This document shows positions 61,174-64,000 of a stretch of DNA of 64,000 bases, in pieces. The notes under the pieces are model-generated. The model was not told where the DNA came from, did not search any database, and worked only from the letters and a program-made list of their open reading frames with translations. The position numbers were made by a program, and so were the translations under genes. Source of the DNA: CAWGQN01 sp963824885 (GTDB lineage Bacteria; Actinomycetota; Actinomycetes; Actinomycetales; Microbacteriaceae); NCBI GenBank assembly GCA_963824885.1, contig CAWGQN010000001.1:228315-292314 (forward strand). The letters are read 5' to 3'. How positions within the stretch are numbered: position 1 is the stretch's first letter; every line of letters begins with the position of its first letter.

Positions 61174-62484
61174 ATGCACGACGCACCCGATACGCCAGAC
61201 AACGCCGAATCTCGTAATCCCTCGAGAAACGTACTTTCTCGTCGAGCGCTCCTCGGCTTGGGCCTCGCTGGCGCGGGCGCGGCAGGGGCCGGCGCCGGGA
61301 TTGCCGTTGACCACTTTGCGATCCCTCACGAGGCTCAACGCATTGCTGCGCGCGTCTACCCGTTTTATGGCGAACACCAAGCGGGAATCGTTACTCCGGT
61401 TCAAGACCGACTACATTTCGCGGCGTTCGACGTGAGCGATATCACTCGGAACGAACTCGTCGAACTCCTCCACGACTGGACGATTGCGGCGGCTCGAATG
61501 ACGCAAGGCGTGGCGGCGGGCACGTACGGCCCGACCAACGGCCCGTATGATGCACCGCCAGACGACACGGGCGAAGCGCTCGACCTCCCTGCGGCGTCTC
61601 TCACGATCACCGTCGGCTTCGGTCCCTCGCTGTTCACATCCGCGGCGGGCGCTGACCGGTTCGGCATTGCCGCAAAGCGACCCGAGGCCCTCGTTGATCT
61701 TCCGCACTTTCCGGGCGACGCACTTCTACCGGAATTGACCGGTGGCGACGTGTGCATTCAAGCGTGCAGCGACGACCCGCAGGTTGCCGTTCACGCGATT
61801 CGAAACCTCAGCAGAATCGCGTTTGGCCGCGCGGCGATTCGGTGGTCGCAGCTGGGTTTTGGTCGCACGAGCTCGACGAGTCGCGCTCAAGTGACGCCGC
61901 GCAATCTCTTTGGATTCAAAGACGGCACCGCGAATATCAAATCGGAAGACACCGCGGGCGTCGCCGAATTTGTGTGGGCACGCGGATCGGATGGTGCGCG
62001 ATGGATGGACGGCGGTTCGTATCTCGTATCGCGAAAGATTCGCATGACGATTGAGACGTGGGACCGGCAGACGCTTCGCGAACAAGAGCGTCTGATTGGT
62101 CGAACCAAGGGCGACGGTGCGCCGTTTTCGGGTGGCGGAGAGTTCAGCGATCCCGACTTTCACGCGACGGGGAGGAACGATAAACCGCTCGTCGACAATG
62201 ACGCACACATTCGACTCGCGCATCCGACCGCGAACTCCGGCGCCAAACTACTTCGCCGCGGCTACAACTTCGTCGATGGTAATGACACGCTCGGTCGCCT
62301 CGCCGCGGGGCTTTTCTTCATCGCATACCAACGCGATCCTCGAAACCAGTTCATTCCCATCCAGCTCAACCTGGCCAAGAGCGACGGAATTAACGAGTAC
62401 ATTCGACACACGGGTTCGGGGATCTTCGCGGTTCCGCCGGGGGTCTCGAGCACTGGCTATCTGGGCGAGAGCCTATTTGGCTGA
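61174..62484 (+). CDS. efeB: EfeB, Tat-exported DyP-type heme peroxidase
   Basis: 436 aa. Twin-arginine signal SRRALLG at 22-28 with Ala/Gly-rich h-region. DyP signature GFKDG at 247-251 with catalytic Asp250, plus the distal Arg/His region RLAHPTAN. Third subunit of the Efe system. Exported by the Tat pathway, for which tatB lies 12 kb upstream. Confidence 0.94.
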   Translation: MHDAPDTPDNAESRNPSRNVLSRRALLGLGLAGAGAAGAGAGIAVDHFAIPHEAQRIAARVYPFYGEHQAGIVTPVQDRLHFAAFDVSDITRNELVELLHDWTIAAARMTQGVAAGTYGPTNGPYDAPPDDTGEALDLPAASLTITVGFGPSLFTSAAGADRFGIAAKRPEALVDLPHFPGDALLPELTGGDVCIQACSDDPQVAVHAIRNLSRIAFGRAAIRWSQLGFGRTSSTSRAQVTPRNLFGFKDGTANIKSEDTAGVAEFVWARGSDGARWMDGGSYLVSRKIRMTIETWDRQTLREQERLIGRTKGDGAPFSGGGEFSDPDFHATGRNDKPLVDNDAHIRLAHPTANSGAKLLRRGYNFVDGNDTLGRLAAGLFFIAYQRDPRNQFIPIQLNLAKSDGINEYIRHTGSGIFAVPPGVSSTGYLGESLFG

Positions 62485-62572
62485 ACCTCGATTGTTGTTG
62501 ATGCGGTGGCGCCAATTGGGTCGACCGGATTATTCGAACCCGGCCCGAGACTCGCGTAGGACGTTCGCTTTC

Positions 62573-64000
62573 TTAGTGAGACAGACCCTTTCGGTGGTGT
62601 CGTCGTTGTGTGGTGTGTAGTGCCAGTGTTCCGGTGAGGAGCAGGAGGAGCGCGGCGATCACGAGGGGGTGTATCGGGAGCCCGGAGCGTGCGAGGAGTG
62701 TGGGAACGAGTTCGTTGATGGCGGGAAGGATTTGACGCGGGATGAGGGTGAGAATTCCGGTGACGGAGCCGGAGATTTCGCCCGTGAGTGTTACGTCGTG
62801 TGGTCCGAGGTCGGCATCGAGCGGGATGGTCCAGGTGAAGGTGACGTTTCCGTTCGCGTCCGCGATTTGCACGCCGAGTTGTAGGGGGTTCGACTCCTGG
62901 AGGCCGTGAACGATTTCACCGGGAACGAAACCGGTTCCGGTTGCGGTTGCGGTGTCGCCCGGGTGGAGTGTCACAGAGGAGAGACTGATGCTCAGTGATC
63001 TCACGGGTGCCGTGACAGTCACGTGCGCGGGAGCGGAGGTGTTTCCGAAGGAATCGGTTGCGGTGACCGAGAGTGTGGTGCCGTTGGGTACTTGTGGACT
63101 CAGGGCGCACGTGAACTCGCCCGTGACAGGGTCAGCTGTCGTCGTGCACAGGGTGTTTCCGGCCGGGTCGGTGATGATCACTGTTGAGCCGGGCTCCGCG
63201 GTCCCGGTGACGAGCACACCGTCCGTCGGGTTGAGCGTTGGCGGAGCCGGTGGACCAGCATCGGTGAGCGTAACCGCGGTAGTCGCGGTCGCGGGGGTCG
63301 CGTTGAGGGTGAAGCTCACTGTTGAGGTGAACGTTGATCCTTGAACGCCATTGCTCGTCAATGTTGCCGTGTAGGTTCCATTGCCGTTATCAACCGTTGC
63401 GGAGACAACCGTCGCAAGACTCGCGCTAATGACAACTGTTTGACCGCCGGTCGTGAGCGGGTTCCCGTTCGCGTCTGTCAATTGCACCGTCAGAGTTGAC
63501 GTGGCAACGCCGTCCGCACGAATCGTTGTCGGGTTCGCCGTGATTGTTGAGGTAACCGCGCTCGGTGGCCCCGCGATGAACGCGAGAGTGTGCGTCGCCG
63601 GGTTGGTCAATGCCGGACCGCCCACACCCAACGTCGCGGTGATCGCGTACGACGCAGCAACCGTCGACGTGAACATGAGCGTGCACGTCCCGGTCCCGCC
63701 CGTCGTACACGACGGTGCCGACGCTGTGAGGTTCGGAACCGCGGGAACCGCGAACACCGTTCCCGGCGTCGTGACCGTATTCCCGTTCGCATCCTTCGCG
63801 GTGAACGTCACCGTGTACGCGGCAACACCGTCCGCGGTGATCGGACCCGCGGGAGCGACCGTCCACGTTGAACCCGCGGGGCTCGGCGACCCCGCCGTGA
63901 CCGTCAGCGTCGCAGGAGAACCACCCACATCCGTCCCACCGACCGTCGCGTGGATCGGATACGACCCCGCGACCGTTGACGTGAGCGTCACACTACACGT
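62573..64000 (-). CDS. Surface protein with Ig-like repeats, C-terminal anchor; 5' end outside the window
   Basis: Frame open to the window edge (475 residues seen). Repeated Big/invasin-type domains of ~90 residues with DGVA..YTVTFTAKDANGN and ADGVATSTLTVQLTDANGNP. A different C-terminal domain (SLSSVTLHPGDTATATGTGF) precedes LARSG, a hydrophobic helix (LVIAALLLLLTGTLAL) and RRHHRKG. LARSG resembles the LAxTG sortase-E signal with Ser for Thr. Likely wall-anchored adhesin. Confidence 0.85.
   Translation of the reverse strand, partial: TCSVTLTSTVAGSYPIHATVGGTDVGGSPATLTVTAGSPSPAGSTWTVAPAGPITADGVAAYTVTFTAKDANGNTVTTPGTVFAVPAVPNLTASAPSCTTGGTGTCTLMFTSTVAASYAITATLGVGGPALTNPATHTLAFIAGPPSAVTSTITANPTTIRADGVATSTLTVQLTDANGNPLTTGGQTVVISASLATVVSATVDNGNGTYTATLTSNGVQGSTFTSTVSFTLNATPATATTAVTLTDAGPPAPPTLNPTDGVLVTGTAEPGSTVIITDPAGNTLCTTTADPVTGEFTCALSPQVPNGTTLSVTATDSFGNTSAPAHVTVTAPVRSLSISLSSVTLHPGDTATATGTGFVPGEIVHGLQESNPLQLGVQIADANGNVTFTWTIPLDADLGPHDVTLTGEISGSVTGILTLIPRQILPAINELVPTLLARSGLPIHPLVIAALLLLLTGTLALHTTQRRHHRKGLSH

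Overview
The window is bacterial chromosome from a high-GC actinomycete. The best fit is Microbacteriaceae or a close relative. This rests on actinobacterial-only families (DUF3107, DUF3117, UPF0182, a DUF2342 zinc-metalloprotease-like protein), an adnA-adnB pair, the block MgtE-N/CBS protein - DUF1003 - mrp - tatB - O-methyltransferase, the actinobacterial-type dapD/dapE/dapC-fdxA cluster, many GTG starts, and no firmicute or proteobacterial signatures. The genus cannot be fixed from sequence alone.

Layout. 1-5.7 kb: an ABC transporter (permease cut by the window edge; ATPase with a long pentapeptide-repeat leader), a Xre repressor, an HtrA-type membrane protease and a coiled-coil exported protein. 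5.8-20.0 kb is an accessory island ending at a tRNA-fMet gene. It holds a MbcA/ParS-type antitoxin with a RES-domain toxin, two DUF4190-like membrane paralogues, and four tandem genes carrying six copies of an unrecognised ~300-residue module with HEAT-like ends. It also holds an IS3-family element beside a beheaded lectin-like gene, a secreted Gly/Cys-rich protein with a small membrane partner, and two HEPN-type proteins, one Abi-like. 20.4-45.3 kb is core genome: UPF0182 and a YlbL-like PDZ/Lon protease (each with one frameshift in a homopolymer), DUF2342 protein, ThiF/cyclodehydratase-like protein, a UvrD-type helicase, a degenerate phosphotransferase, adnB/adnA, DUF3107, ferritin-like protein, DEAD-box helicase, PHP phosphoesterase, aminopeptidase P, a general-stress protein, MgtE-N/CBS protein, DUF1003 and mrp.

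45.4-52.1 kb is a rearranged zone. It contains an IS256-family element, a toxin-antitoxin pair, a 65-bp palindrome made of IS256-like ends, a transposase scrap, and a 183-bp perfect inverted repeat shared by intact tatB and a headless tatB copy. The repeat flanks the O-methyltransferase gene. A second secreted-protein/membrane-protein cassette follows, then remnants of two more. 52.1-62.5 kb returns to core genome: DUF3117, a PIG-V-like membrane protein, dapE, dapD, gltA, dapC, fdxA, and efeUOB behind a DtxR/IdeR-like iron box. The window ends inside a surface protein with Ig-like repeats.

How the genes work together. dapD, dapC and dapE are three steps of the succinylase branch of diaminopimelate/lysine synthesis. 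efeUOB is a complete ferrous-iron/heme uptake system whose promoter carries the iron-repressor site. AdnA and AdnB form the mycobacterial-type double-strand-break resection motor-nuclease. The island genes look like defence and inter-bacterial competition functions. The most unusual items are the six-module HEAT array, the repeated secreted Gly/Cys protein plus small membrane protein cassette, and the inverted tatB repeat, which could swap the TatB C-terminus by inversion.
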